A stretch of 64,000 nt of DNA. Origin: Closterium sp. NIES-65. Lineage: Eukaryota; Streptophyta; Zygnematophyceae; Desmidiales; Closteriaceae. Of this stretch, positions 8,985 through 19,000 are shown piece after piece; the first letter of the stretch is position 1, and each line of letters starts with the position of its first letter. The stretch covers positions 1,240,001 to 1,304,000 of the forward strand of contig CANXME010002486.1 in assembly GCA_948144175.1 (NCBI GenBank), read 5' to 3'. Below the pieces are notes generated by a model. The model did no database searches and was not told where the DNA came from. It worked only from the letters and a program-made list of their open reading frames with translations. The position numbers and the translations under genes are program-made.

Positions 8985-11720
8985 TTGCGTACACTCTACA
9001 AGAACTTGGGCAGGTACAAGGGGAGACAGTTGGAGATTAACCTTACCACGGAGGTGCCGATCTACCAGCGAAAAAGGCGAATGAGTGTGGAGGATCTGAA
9101 GGTGTGCACTGAAAAGTGCGAGGAGCTGCTGGCAGCAGGACTCATACGCCCCTCGGAGTCAGACTATGGAGCAGCCACCGTTGTAGCAGCTCGCACCGAC
9201 CTGACTGGGGAAGTACTCTCGAGAAGAATGTGCGGTGACTACCGCGAGCTCAACAAAGTCATGAAGCAGGACCGGTACCCGATGCCCTCAGCCGAAGAAA
9301 TTTTTGATAAGTTGCCCGAAGTAGTGATCTTTTCTACGTTAGATATGAGGCAGGGGTTTAACCAGATAGAGATCAGGGAGGAGGACAGAAGGAAAACAGC
9401 GTTTCACGGGCCTAATGCGCTGTACGAATGGAACACTATGCCATTTGGGATGCGCATCGCTTCAGCCGTGTTTCAGCGGGCGATGGACCAAGTGTTGAAG
9501 GGAATACCATCAGCTGCCTGTTACATCGATGACGTGCTGATCTTCAGCAGCAGTGACGAGCAGCACACGCAAGATCTGAAAACAACCTTGGATGCCATAG
9601 CAGCTGCCGGGCTCACCTGTCACCCGGGAAAGTGTAAAATAGCGAGGAGAGCAGTGGGATATCTGGGATTTGAGATAAAGGGAGGGAGAATCGGGATTCA
9701 GGAAGCCAAGGTCGGAGTGTTGGACCGGCTAGAAGCACCTAAGGATAAGAGCGCGTTGAGGGCCCTATTGGGTTTCTTGAACTATTACCGCCGTTTCGTG
9801 CCGAATTTCAGCAAGAGGGCACACTGCCTCAATCAGCTGCTGAGAGAAGGGAAGGCATGGGAGTGGGGGGAGACAGAGGAGGCGGCAAGAAGAGATTTGC
9901 TGGATGCAGTGAAGACAGGATCTCTGCTGCAAATACCAAAGGAGGGCGCTCCCTTTGTGTTGTACACAGATTGGAGCAAGACAGGCATGGGAGCGGTTCT
10001 CTGCCAAGAGGTGGGAGGAGAAGAGAGGGTGATAGCATTCGCCAGCCGCAGCTGCAGCCCGACCGAGGCAAACTACTGTTCATACGAGGGAGAGGGGCTA
10101 GCAGTGGTGTGGGGAGTGTGTCACTTCCGCGTCTACCTGCAAGGAGTACAGTTCACTCTAGTCACCGACCACCAGCCACTGCTGTGGCTAATGAAGACTC
10201 CGCTGCTGACAGGGAGGAATGCGCGGTGGGCCATGCGATTGCAAGAATTCGATTTTGAAATCAAGCATAGGGCTGGAAAGACCTTACAGCACGCAGACGG
10301 ACTCTCTCGCAACCCTCCAGCAGTAAACCCAGCCGCACAGCTAGCAGCAGCCGCTCTGGGGGCAACCGGGAATGAAGCAGCGGGCAGAGGAGAAAGCAAA
10401 ATGGCAGACATATGGGATGATGAAGAAGCGATCGCTTGGATTCGGGGGGAGCAGAACCTGGATGAGCCGACTTCAGACAGGGCACAGGCTAGAGGGCAGT
10501 ATTATCGGTGGGTGCAAGAGCAACTGCAACTGAAAACTCAGGACGGGTGGAAGGTGGTGCCACAGAAACATGAGAGGCGGGAAATCATCAAAGGGGTGCA
10601 CGATAAGTTGGGGCATTATGGTGGGGCCCGGACGAGACAGCTTTTGAGTACTACATACTGGTGGGCAGGCATGCGGCGAGAAGTGGTGAAATGGGTGGCC
10701 AATTGCACTTCATGTCAGAGGAACAAAGTTACGTTGGAGAAGGGGAGAGAGGAGCTGAGCTCACTGTCGATCCGCGGGTTGGGATTCAGGTGGTCACTCG
10801 ACTTAGCGGGAGAGCTGCCCCTCTCACGTCGCGGGCAACGTTACATCTTAGTGATGGTGGAACACACGTGCAAATGGGTGGAGGAGAAGGTGCTGCCAAG
10901 CAAGAACAGCGGATTAATCGCAGAGGCATTTCGTGATCAGGTGATAGTGCGGTTTGGGGCTTGTGGGGAGGTATTGACAGACCAGGGGACCGAATTTCAA
11001 GGACAGTTCAAGGATCTGCTTCGGGAGATGAAGATAGCACATCGCAAGACGTCCCGTTACCATCCGCAGTCAGACGGCTTGATAGAGAGGCTGATTCAGA
11101 CGTTGAAGAAGGGCCTCAGGGTGTACAGCGAGCAACACAAGCGTGATTGGGATGAGGAGCTGCCGTGGGTGCTAGCTGGGTACAGGTTTACCAAGCAAGC
11201 AGCGCTTCGAGATCTTTCACCATACTACATGCTGTATGGCAGAGAACCAGTCCTACCTGTAGATGCTCCCAAGCTATTGGCCGCCACCATCAGCACGGAC
11301 AGGGCAGACGACTGGGCAGCACTGGCCCACCGCAGGGCAGAATACCTCAAGGAGCTCATGCCCGCGGCTCTGGAGAATCTGCACGTAGCTCAACTGCGAG
11401 ATGCCAAGAGGTATCAGCAGAGGAAGGAGGGTGGCAAGGAGCGGCAGGACAAAGGAGTAGAGGAAGGAAGGGAAGTGTACTTGCGCCGGGCCAAGGGTGA
11501 CACGCTGGACATGGCGGTTGGAGCAGAGCGATGGAGGGTCAAGGAAGTGCGACCATCAGGGGTGCTGGTATTGGCATACGAGAAAGGGAGGGAGCAACGA
11601 GAGCATGTGACCAACGTCGCAGTGGCAGGAAAGGCAGTGCCCAAGCTGACGGGTCCCGTGACCAGAGCCGCCAAGGCCCGGGCTGTGGCACGAGAGGGGG
11701 CAGGGATGCATGGACACTGA
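8985..11720 (+). CDS. pol: Gypsy reverse transcriptase, RNase H and integrase (G3)
   Basis: A continuous 911-codon frame. Reverse transcriptase: RMCGDYRELNKV, FSTLDMRQGFNQI, MPFGMRIASAVFQ and the catalytic YIDD (9522-9533). RNase H: VLYTDWSKTGMGAVL, YEGEGLAVVWG, VTDHQPLLW and HADGLSR (about 9955-10310). Integrase: zinc module VHDKLGHYGG...CTSCQ (about 10595-10725), then a DDE core with the acidic residues in SLDLAGELP, LTDQGTEF and LIERLIQTL (about 10795-11105). The order RT, RH, INT is diagnostic of Ty3/gypsy. The C-terminus (to GAGMHGH) is basic and not a recognisable chromodomain. The true protein start is probably upstream, within a longer polyprotein. Confidence 0.88.
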   Translation: MRTLYKNLGRYKGRQLEINLTTEVPIYQRKRRMSVEDLKVCTEKCEELLAAGLIRPSESDYGAATVVAARTDLTGEVLSRRMCGDYRELNKVMKQDRYPMPSAEEIFDKLPEVVIFSTLDMRQGFNQIEIREEDRRKTAFHGPNALYEWNTMPFGMRIASAVFQRAMDQVLKGIPSAACYIDDVLIFSSSDEQHTQDLKTTLDAIAAAGLTCHPGKCKIARRAVGYLGFEIKGGRIGIQEAKVGVLDRLEAPKDKSALRALLGFLNYYRRFVPNFSKRAHCLNQLLREGKAWEWGETEEAARRDLLDAVKTGSLLQIPKEGAPFVLYTDWSKTGMGAVLCQEVGGEERVIAFASRSCSPTEANYCSYEGEGLAVVWGVCHFRVYLQGVQFTLVTDHQPLLWLMKTPLLTGRNARWAMRLQEFDFEIKHRAGKTLQHADGLSRNPPAVNPAAQLAAAALGATGNEAAGRGESKMADIWDDEEAIAWIRGEQNLDEPTSDRAQARGQYYRWVQEQLQLKTQDGWKVVPQKHERREIIKGVHDKLGHYGGARTRQLLSTTYWWAGMRREVVKWVANCTSCQRNKVTLEKGREELSSLSIRGLGFRWSLDLAGELPLSRRGQRYILVMVEHTCKWVEEKVLPSKNSGLIAEAFRDQVIVRFGACGEVLTDQGTEFQGQFKDLLREMKIAHRKTSRYHPQSDGLIERLIQTLKKGLRVYSEQHKRDWDEELPWVLAGYRFTKQAALRDLSPYYMLYGREPVLPVDAPKLLAATISTDRADDWAALAHRRAEYLKELMPAALENLHVAQLRDAKRYQQRKEGGKERQDKGVEEGREVYLRRAKGDTLDMAVGAERWRVKEVRPSGVLVLAYEKGREQREHVTNVAVAGKAVPKLTGPVTRAAKARAVAREGAGMHGH

Positions 11721-11867
11721 AGGGGAAGAGGGGGAGGAGATGGAACCTGGGACGAGGAAAGGGGGAAGGCGGAGAGCAGAGAAAGGAAGATGCGATGTGA
11801 GGAGAGAAGGCAAGCAGGGAAGCGCAAGAAGAGCACAAGGGTGGAACAGAGGGTGAGGTCACAACAG
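11703..11867 (+). repeat. 165-bp direct repeat, first copy (G3 3' end)
   Basis: A purine-rich block starting GGGATGCATGGACACTGA, overlapping the last codons of pol. It is about 98% identical to 12364-12528 (three differences seen). The pair brackets about 500 bp that may hold the G3 LTR; which part is LTR cannot be settled from one end. Confidence 0.8.
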
Positions 11868-12363
11868 CTGTCGCACTATTAAGCTTGGCTATGAGCCATG
11901 GCTGAAATATTGCAGCAGCAAGGGTAAGTTGTTGTGTTTGCTTTTACTTGTTTTCGTTTCACTGTGTACTATACTGTACTGTGCTTGCTATTCCGTTTTG
12001 GGAGAGAGTTGGTGGGGCAGGTTCCGAGGGGGTTGGTGTGCCCAAGGCGCGAGGGAATTGGGAGGAGAAACCCAATGCATGCGGTGCGAAGTTGGATGGC
12101 GGTGGGAAAGCTGGATTCCAGCTAGCTCGTAGGTGGCCAGCTAGCACCCTGGGAGTGCACCGAAGAGGTTTCTTCGCGCACCAGGAGCCAGAAGGCCACG
12201 CTAGGAGGTAGCTAGGATAGATCTGGAGGGGGTTTGAATGTTTGCTTGCTTTTTGCTTGTTTGTTCCTTTCGTACTGCAAATTTGACTTCAATTCAAAGC
12301 TAGCAGTGTTAGGAGCTCAAGCAATAGTCTGCGCACAGCACTGGTATTGCGGGGCGCGTTCCT
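11868..12363 (+). other. Non-coding segment between the G3 direct repeats
   Basis: About 500 bp with lower GC than its surroundings, T-rich tracts and no convincing coding frame. It starts CTGTCGCACTATTAAGC. It probably belongs to the G3 3' untranslated region or LTR, but no paired copy is in the window to prove this. Confidence 0.5.
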
Positions 12364-12528
12364 GGGATGCATGGACACTGAAGGGGAAGAGGGGGAGGAG
12401 ATGGAACCTGGGACGAGGAAAGGGGGAAGGCGGAGAGCGGAGAAAGGAAGATGCGATGTGAGGAGAGAAGGCAAGCAGGGAAGCGCAAGAAGAGCGCAAG
12501 GGTGGAACAGAGGGTGAGGTCACGACAG
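12364..12528 (+). repeat. 165-bp direct repeat, second copy (G3 end)
   Basis: Near-identical to 11703-11867. Its right edge is the junction with the integrase part of minus-strand copia B2. Confidence 0.8.
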
Positions 12529-14915
12529 AACTGCTTCCCGAGGAACTCCCCTCCCCAGTCAGAGTGCAGCATCAACACCGACTTCCTCGTCTGCCGCTCA
12601 GCCACCGCCAGCCACTGCACGAACATTGGCAACGCATCTGACTTCTTGGCAACCGGCTTCACCCACACGTAGCGGGTCTTGCGGTCCTTCAACAACAAGA
12701 AGTACAGACTGCCATCCTTGGCAGCCACGCGGAACGGCCCGCACAGGTCGACGTGCACGACGTCCAGCACGTCGTCGGCGTCGGAGCCTTGGTCGGGAAA
12801 GGTGTGCCGCGCCAGCTTCCCGCCGACGCATGAGACACACGGTGAGTCGGCGCCCGTCGCCGACTTGAGGTCCAGCCCAATGGCGACCTCGTTCTTCGCC
12901 GAGCTCCTGATGGTGTCCATGCCGACGTGCGCAAGTCTAGCATGCATCCTGTCCGGCGCCGACTTCGTTTTCGAGACGATCGCCCGCAGGGCCACAACCT
13001 CCGTCGTGGGCAACGTCGACCTCGTTGAGCAAGGACGCAGGTCGGTGCAGAGGACACGCCCGGAATACGTCGCCCAACCGAGCACCTCACCCGTTGCCGA
13101 GACGAGCAGCATCCCGTCGCCGTCCTCTTGCAGCTTCACGCCGTGCTCCTTCAGTTGGCCGGACGACAGCAAGTTCGCCCGCACACCCGGGACGTACAGC
13201 ACGTCGGGGATGAGCACCTGTTTCCCGACCTCCCCTTGCAGAGCGACGGTGCCGCGGCCCTGGACATCCTGCAGTGCCCCATTGAAGCCGCGCACGTGCT
13301 TGATGGAGCTGCTCAGCTGCAGGTCGACGAAGACTTCCTTCGTCCCCATCAAGTGGTGGGAGCAACCGCTGTCGAGCAGGACCACCGCCGGGTTCGCCTG
13401 CACAGCTGCCGCCACCGCGTGGAAGTCCTCCCCGGCCTCTGGCGCCAGCAAGACGGTCGGCTCCACGACGCCGACCAGCGAGCATGACGTCGTCTTGTCG
13501 TCCCGCCCCTTGCCGCCTGCAGAGGAGTTGGCGTCCTTCGCCGGGGTCGACGGCGTCGACTGCTTCTCCTTGCGCGGCTTGTTTCCTCTTCGACAAGGAC
13601 GACGACTGCCAGACCTCCCGCGGCCTCCCTTGGCGTCGTCGTAGTCGAAGTCATTGCGGTCGGGGCACTCGTAGGAGAGGTGATCGGGGTCGCCGCACAG
13701 CCAGCACTCCCGTCGTCGACCTCCTCCTCCTCGACCGCTGTCTTTGGCCGACTTCTTCTTGTCGGCGTCCTTGCTCGGCTTCCACCCACTGCTACCGCCG
13801 CCGCCCGACTGCCCACGCTGCCCTAGTCGGCCTCCTTGCTTCGTCGGGGCGACGAATTTGGCCTGCGCCAAGAGCTCCTGGGATCGCTCGGCCTCCTGCA
13901 TCGCCTCGTCCTGCAGGATGTACGAGGTCAAGTTGTCCTCATTGAGCGTCGCCCTCGTGCTCGGCGCCATGGACAGCCGCTTCAGCAGGTTGTAGCTGCT
14001 CGAGAGTCCCTGCATGACGTGGGTGACGTACGACGCCGTCGAGTACTACGCGCCGGCCATCTTGATGGTGGCGAGTATTCGCCGGGCCCGGTTGCAGTAG
14101 TCCGTCGCCGTCTCTTCGTCGCCCATACGCAGGTGCGTCAGCTGTCCCTCTAGCTGAGCGATGAACAAGTCGTCGGTGACTTGATAGGTCGACTCGATGA
14201 AGTTCCACGCCCGGTGGCCGGCGTCGAGGTACTCTCGGCACCACTTCAAGGCGATCTGCACGCCCGGCGAGCAGCACCGCGAGATGACCGTGAAGGTCAA
14301 AAACTGCACGGCGCGAAACTCCGCGCGCAGGTCGGGGTGGTGCTCCCCCGGCGTCGCCACGGTCCCTCGGGCGAAGGCGATCAGCCCGGCCATCTCCAGC
14401 TGGGGCTCAATGGCTTCCTTCCAGGTGAGGATGTCTTGTCGACCAACGAGCGGCGGGGTGACCGAGATCCTGTCCGGCGTAAACCTAAAGTAGCCGTAGC
14501 TCGGTGCAATCCCGCCCGCCGTCACCTGGGTCGCCGACATCGGCGACAAACCACTTCGTCGTCCTCCGACGTCGCCCAGCGAGGAGCCTGCAGCCGCCGA
14601 CTACTGCACCCCTCACGCCTGAACGCCGCCGACTTCATCGGCGTGAATCACACCACGCTGCCTCGACGTGCCTCCCGCACTGCTGCCGACTTGGCCACCT
14701 CCGGCGTTGACGCCCACGTCGACGCCGCCTTCGTTGGTCATCGGTCGAGGAGAAGCTGGTCGTGAAGTGGGATGTTCCGTCGCCCACATGGAGCGGAGTC
14801 CTGCCTCAACGACTGCCCAGGGTATCGCCCCGTACTCTTGGGCCTCATGGCGTCTCCTCGCATCCTCCAGCCGTCCCTCCAGGGTGTCCATCACCTCGGC
14901 GTCGCCTACGCGCAC
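12529..14915 (-). pseudogene. gag-pol: Copia gag, protease, integrase N-terminal half (B2)
   Basis: Minus-strand coding remnant closely similar to B1. Gag starts near 14915 (MRVGDAEVMDTLEGRLEDAR) with the capsid-like blocks LTWKEAIEPQLEMAGLIAFA and ATDYCNRARRILATI. A canonical zinc knuckle C-X2-C-X4-H-X4-C (CWLCGDPDHLSYEC, near 13685) follows. The protease signature VVLLDSGCSHHLMG lies near 13365, the pre-integrase module (MHARLAHVGMDTIRSS) near 12920, and the start of the integrase core (VVHVDLCGPFRV, then GGEFLGKQF) at about 12755-12535. A longer apparent frame continuing left of 12529 only reads across the junction into G3. Confidence 0.8.
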
Positions 14916-15001
14916 GCTAGTGACTACACGGGTGCCGGTCTACGAACACGATCAGTAAGTGCTAATTCGGCTAGACTGAACTACGTCGCGGTGTCGTCCA
15001 T

Positions 15002-15014
15002 GCTCACCGCACCA
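15002..15014 (-). promoter_or_regulatory. Primer-binding site of B2
   Basis: On the minus strand TGGTGCGGTGAGC follows the LTR directly. It is identical to the sequence after the B1 5' LTR, so conserved in the family, and differs from the tRNA-Met type site of the A-type elements. Confidence 0.65.
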
Positions 15015-16098
15015 TGCGGAGATAACTGCTGCAACGGGAGCTAGACTACGGGCTAGGCACGTGTGCTCGTGTGATCTCTGCGTTCGTTCACTTAGTCGTT
15101 TCCTTGTGTTCACGCTTCTTGCTAGTTCACGGGGAGAATTAGCAAGAGTTTCACTAGGAAAACATGACAACAATGATGGCAACAACATTGGCATCACAAA
15201 CTACATCAGTGCTAGCTAGGCTGCTGGTCGACCTCCAGCGCAGCATAGTCAACCGCGCTCCAGCGCAGCAGCGCTCGCACCGCTCAAGCGTTGCAGAGTA
15301 GCGGTTCGCCAACGTTGCAAGTCCACGGTGTGCTAGTGCTGCAGCAAGTCGGCTGCACAGCGTTGCACCCGCAGGACAACGGTGCATCTGCTTCACAGGT
15401 GCGCGCAGCTGGTTGGTGCGCACTTCCCTGTCACGTGCACAGCGCAGACGCCTGGCAGACTCCACGCCAGCGACTGTGCCCACCAGCCACGTCGACCTCG
15501 AGATACCACCCCCGAGGTCGGCCTCGCAGACTCCACCCTGGCGACACTCGCGCACGTCGCCGGGGTATTCCGGTCGACCGGGCAACCACGCCTGGCCGAC
15601 CAGCGCAGTCCGTAGTCGGGCACGGATGCCCGGCGTCCCCAGTCTGGCGTCCAGGCGCCCAGGACGCCTTCCGAATCCCCAGGTCGGCGCCCAGACGCCC
15701 AGGACGCCGAGCAAACCCCCAGAGCGGCGTCCCTCCTCCCAGGACACCGACCAGATTCCCAGGTCGGTGTCTGGGCCCCCCGGGACGCCCAGGTCGGCGT
15801 CCGGACCCCCAGGACGCCGTGCAGGCGCCCACGACGTCGACCAGGCGCCCGGGTAATCGTGGCGACGCCCATCTCAGCGTCCAGCTTCCCAGGACGCCGT
15901 CCAGGCGTCCGGGACGCCAACCAGGCGTCCAGGGCGGCATCCTCCTGCTCGGCGCCCTACAGCCAGGCGCCCTCCAGCTTGGCGCCCTTGCAGTGGCCCC
16001 CGTGCCCACTGCTGTAGGTCCGCTGCAGCCCCCGGACATCCGACCACAAGGTTGGCTCCGCCCAAGCGAGGACGGGGCCTTACAACGAGACCGTTGAC
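15015..16098 (-). repeat. 5' LTR of B2 (1084 bp) with internal tandem array
   Basis: On the minus strand it starts TGTCAACGG and ends TCTCCGCA, as the B1 LTRs do. From about 15640 to 15960 it contains an imperfect array of CCCAGGACGCC and CCCAGGTCGGCGTCC units that B1 lacks in this form, which accounts for its greater length. Confidence 0.85.
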
Positions 16099-19000
16099 AT
16101 TCCCCCTCCCCCCTCTTGCCCTCTGTTGCTTCTGCTGCTGCGGCCAACCTCGTTGGTTTCGAGTCGGTCGGCGCTGCGTCTGCCCCTAGCGGGAGACGCC
16201 GCACCGGCAAGGGCAAGGGGGGCAAGGGCGCTGGAGGGGCTGGCAGGGGCGGTGGAGGTGGTGGTGGAGGCAGTGGAGGGGGTGGGGGTGGTGGTGGGAG
16301 TGGTGGCGGGGGTGGAGGTGTCGGTGGGAGCAGTGGAGGCGGAGGAGGCGGCGGTGGTGGCGGAGGGAGCGGAGGCGGCGGAGGTGGCGGAGGCGGCGGC
16401 TCCGGCGGTGGAGCTGGTCGCGGCTCTACGCAAAAGAGTGGGTCCGGTGGTGGTCAGCGCCAGCAGCGGCAGCGCAGTCGTGAGACCCTGTCCCCTCAGT
16501 AGCTTCGTGAGTGGTACGCTGGGCGTCAGCGAGGTGGGGGTACTGGTCCCTGCACCTACGTCCTCCGTACAGGCGACCGTGGTGGTGAGCAGTGCGGGGG
16601 CCCGCACTCCACCCAGCGCTGCTTCGGCCGCCTGACGGACGCGTGGCGTCACCATTTCACTGACGCCGCTGAGATCCCTCACTGGGACGTTCTGTCTAGG
16701 GCTGGGGTTGCTATCTTTGATCTTGATTATGATGCTAATCTTGCTGCCATGTATGCTGTGTCTACTAGTGATGAGGGTGACTGTTACCTGTCTGTTCCGC
16801 CTGACCCGGGCATTGAGACTGCTGCTGCTCTAGGTGCTAGTGAGGCTGCTGCTCTAGGTGCTAGTGCGTCTGCTGCCCCAGGTGCTGGTGAGTCTGCTCT
16901 CTCAGGTACTACGTCGGCTCAGGCCTTACACACCTTCACCCTTGACTCGGGTGCTTCCCGCTCCTTCTTTCGAGACCGCACCACACTTACGCCGCTTAGT
17001 CGGCCGGTTGCGGTCTCCCTGGCGGACCCCTCTGGGGGTCCTGTCCTTGCTAGCTTCTCCACTGTCTTACTGTGCCCGGCAGCCTCCTCTGGCAACCCAT
17101 CCGGTCTCTACCTCCCCTCGTTCTCTACGAACTTGGTGAGTGGAGCTGACCTATCGGATAGGGGGGTTGACCTGTTCACTCCTGCGAGTCAGCGGGTGAC
17201 CCACTGCACGTGTGCTCGGACAGGCCGACACTTGGCCACGTTACACCGTCGGCCGGGGTCGAGCCTGTACACACTTACTACTGAGTCTCCTCCGACTGCT
17301 GAGTCTGGTCAGGTAGCTGCGTCGAGTCAGGTGTTTGCTGCAGCGTCCAGGACTGGTCCTTAGTCTGCTCCCTGCTCGTGTCGTCTCCTGTCCCACCAGA
17401 GTATCCTTTGGCACCACCACCTTAATCACCCCTCCCTACCTCGTCTCCGAGGCATGGCCTCCCGTGTCCTTGTCTCTAGTCTCCCCCGGTCTCTCCCTCC
17501 CCTACCTCCGGGGCCTGCCCTTACCTGCGTCCCCTGCGTCGAGGGGCGACAGCGCGCCGCCCCTCACTCCTCCGAGTTTCCTTCGACAGAGGCTCCGCTG
17601 CAGACTCTTCACATGGACGTGTGGGGCCCCGCCTGCGTCCGTGGCTAGGGTCACGAGCGTTACTTCCTGTTGGTGGTTGACGACTACTCGCGTTACACCA
17701 CATTCTTCCCCTTGTGCAGCAAGGGCGACGTCACTGAGGTGTTGATCGACTAGATCCGCGCAGCTCGTCTCCAACTCAGAGAGAGTTTCGGCTCGGACTT
17801 TCCTGTTCTGCGTCTGCACTCTGACAGAGGCGGAGAGTTCTTCTCTGCCCATCTGGGAGCCTTCTGTCGCGCACAGGGCATCCGCCAGACCTTCACGCTT
17901 CCAGCCTCTCCACAGCAAAATGGGATTGCTGAGCGCCGCATTGGCATGGTCATGGACGTCGCTCGTACGTCCATGATCCATGCGGCTGCCACCCATTTTC
18001 TATGGCCGTTTGCGGTTAAGTACGCAGCGCATCAGCTCCACCTTCAGCCCCGGGTCTCCTTGCCAGAGACCTCCCCCACCCTGCGGTGGACGGGGAAGGT
18101 TGGCGATGCGGCTGCGTTTCGGGTCTGGGGATCTCGGGCGTTTGTTCGCGACTTGTCTGCGGACAAGCTGTCCCCCCGTGCTACTCCCTACGTCTTCCTT
18201 GGCTTCCCCCGTGACGCACGTGGGTGGCAGTTTTACCACCCCACCTCGCGCCGTGTTCTGTCCTCCCAGGACGTCACCTTTGACGAGTCGATGCCTTACT
18301 ACCGTCTCTTCCCCTACCGCACTGCGCCCCTCCCCCCGCCGCCGCTCTTCCTTGTGCCAGGTCCTCCCTCGGTAGACCCCCTCCCCCCTCAGGGTCCTGC
18401 CCCGTCAGGTGTGTCCCAGGTAGACGCAGTCAAGCCTGTCGAGGAAGCAGTTGACTCTGGTGCTGCTAGAGGTGCTGAGCCTGCGGGTACCGGGTCTAGA
18501 GGTGCGGAGCCTGGGGGTGCTGGGTCTGCTCGTGTGGCCTCTCGCGGTGCTTCGTCGAGGCGGGAGCCACTCTCTCCGGAGGAGCTGCGCGAGTGGTTTG
18601 CCCGGCGTTGGAGCCGTGCTGCTGGAGCTGCAGGTACTACTGTTGCTGCTGGTCCGGGAGGTGCTCGTCCTGGCGGTACTGGAGCTGCTAGGGCTGGGGG
18701 TGCTGCTGGGGCTGCTGGGGTTCGTCCTGCTGGGGTTTCTGCTGGAGCTGCTGGCGGTACTGGAGCTGCCCGTCCTGCTGGAGTTGGTCCTGCTGGAGCT
18801 GCTGGAGCTGGAGCTACTGGGGGTGTTGGCGCTGGTGGTTCTGCTAGCGCTGGTGCGTCTGAGGGTGCTGGAGTTGGCGCTGTTGGAGCTGGAGGTGCTA
18901 GTGGCGCTGGTGCTGCCGCAGGGGGTACTGGTGCTGTCCCTGCTGGTTCTGGAGGCGCTGCGCGGCCGCGGCCGTACTTCGTTCCGCTCCTAGAGCAGGT

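Larger units (their letters stand above)
7504..12528 (+). mobile_element. G3: Ty3/gypsy element with internal DNA methyltransferase domain
   Basis: Gypsy-order element: end of protease, spacer, cytosine-5 methyltransferase domain, then reverse transcriptase, RNase H and integrase. It lacks its 5' LTR, gag and most of protease here; its visible start abuts copia C0. On the right it ends with a 165-bp direct repeat and abuts minus-strand copia B2 in the integrase region, so it probably inserted into B2. The polymerase frame is open over 911 codons; the part before it carries about four breaks. No chromodomain is seen after integrase, unlike G1 and G2. Age cannot be read from LTRs. Confidence 0.8.
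12529..16098 (-). mobile_element. B2: B-type Ty1/copia element, 5' part
   Basis: Minus-strand copia. Read from the right: an LTR of 1084 bp (15015-16098), a primer site identical to that of B1, gag, zinc knuckle, protease and the start of integrase, ending where gypsy G3 meets it. It is the same family as the complete B1 (28019-35440). It lies inside the gag of copia C2, which resumes at 16099. The integrase end, reverse transcriptase, RNase H and 3' LTR are not in the window. Broken, about four breaks. Confidence 0.85.

Noticed and set aside
9765-10411. Small minus-strand frames inside G3 pol
   Set aside because: They lie wholly within the well-supported 911-codon plus-strand frame and show no independent coding signs.
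12309-14015. A long minus-strand frame that looks like one 568-residue protein
   Set aside because: It reads from copia B2 coding sequence across the junction into non-coding gypsy G3 sequence. The last 60 or so residues are an accident of the junction.
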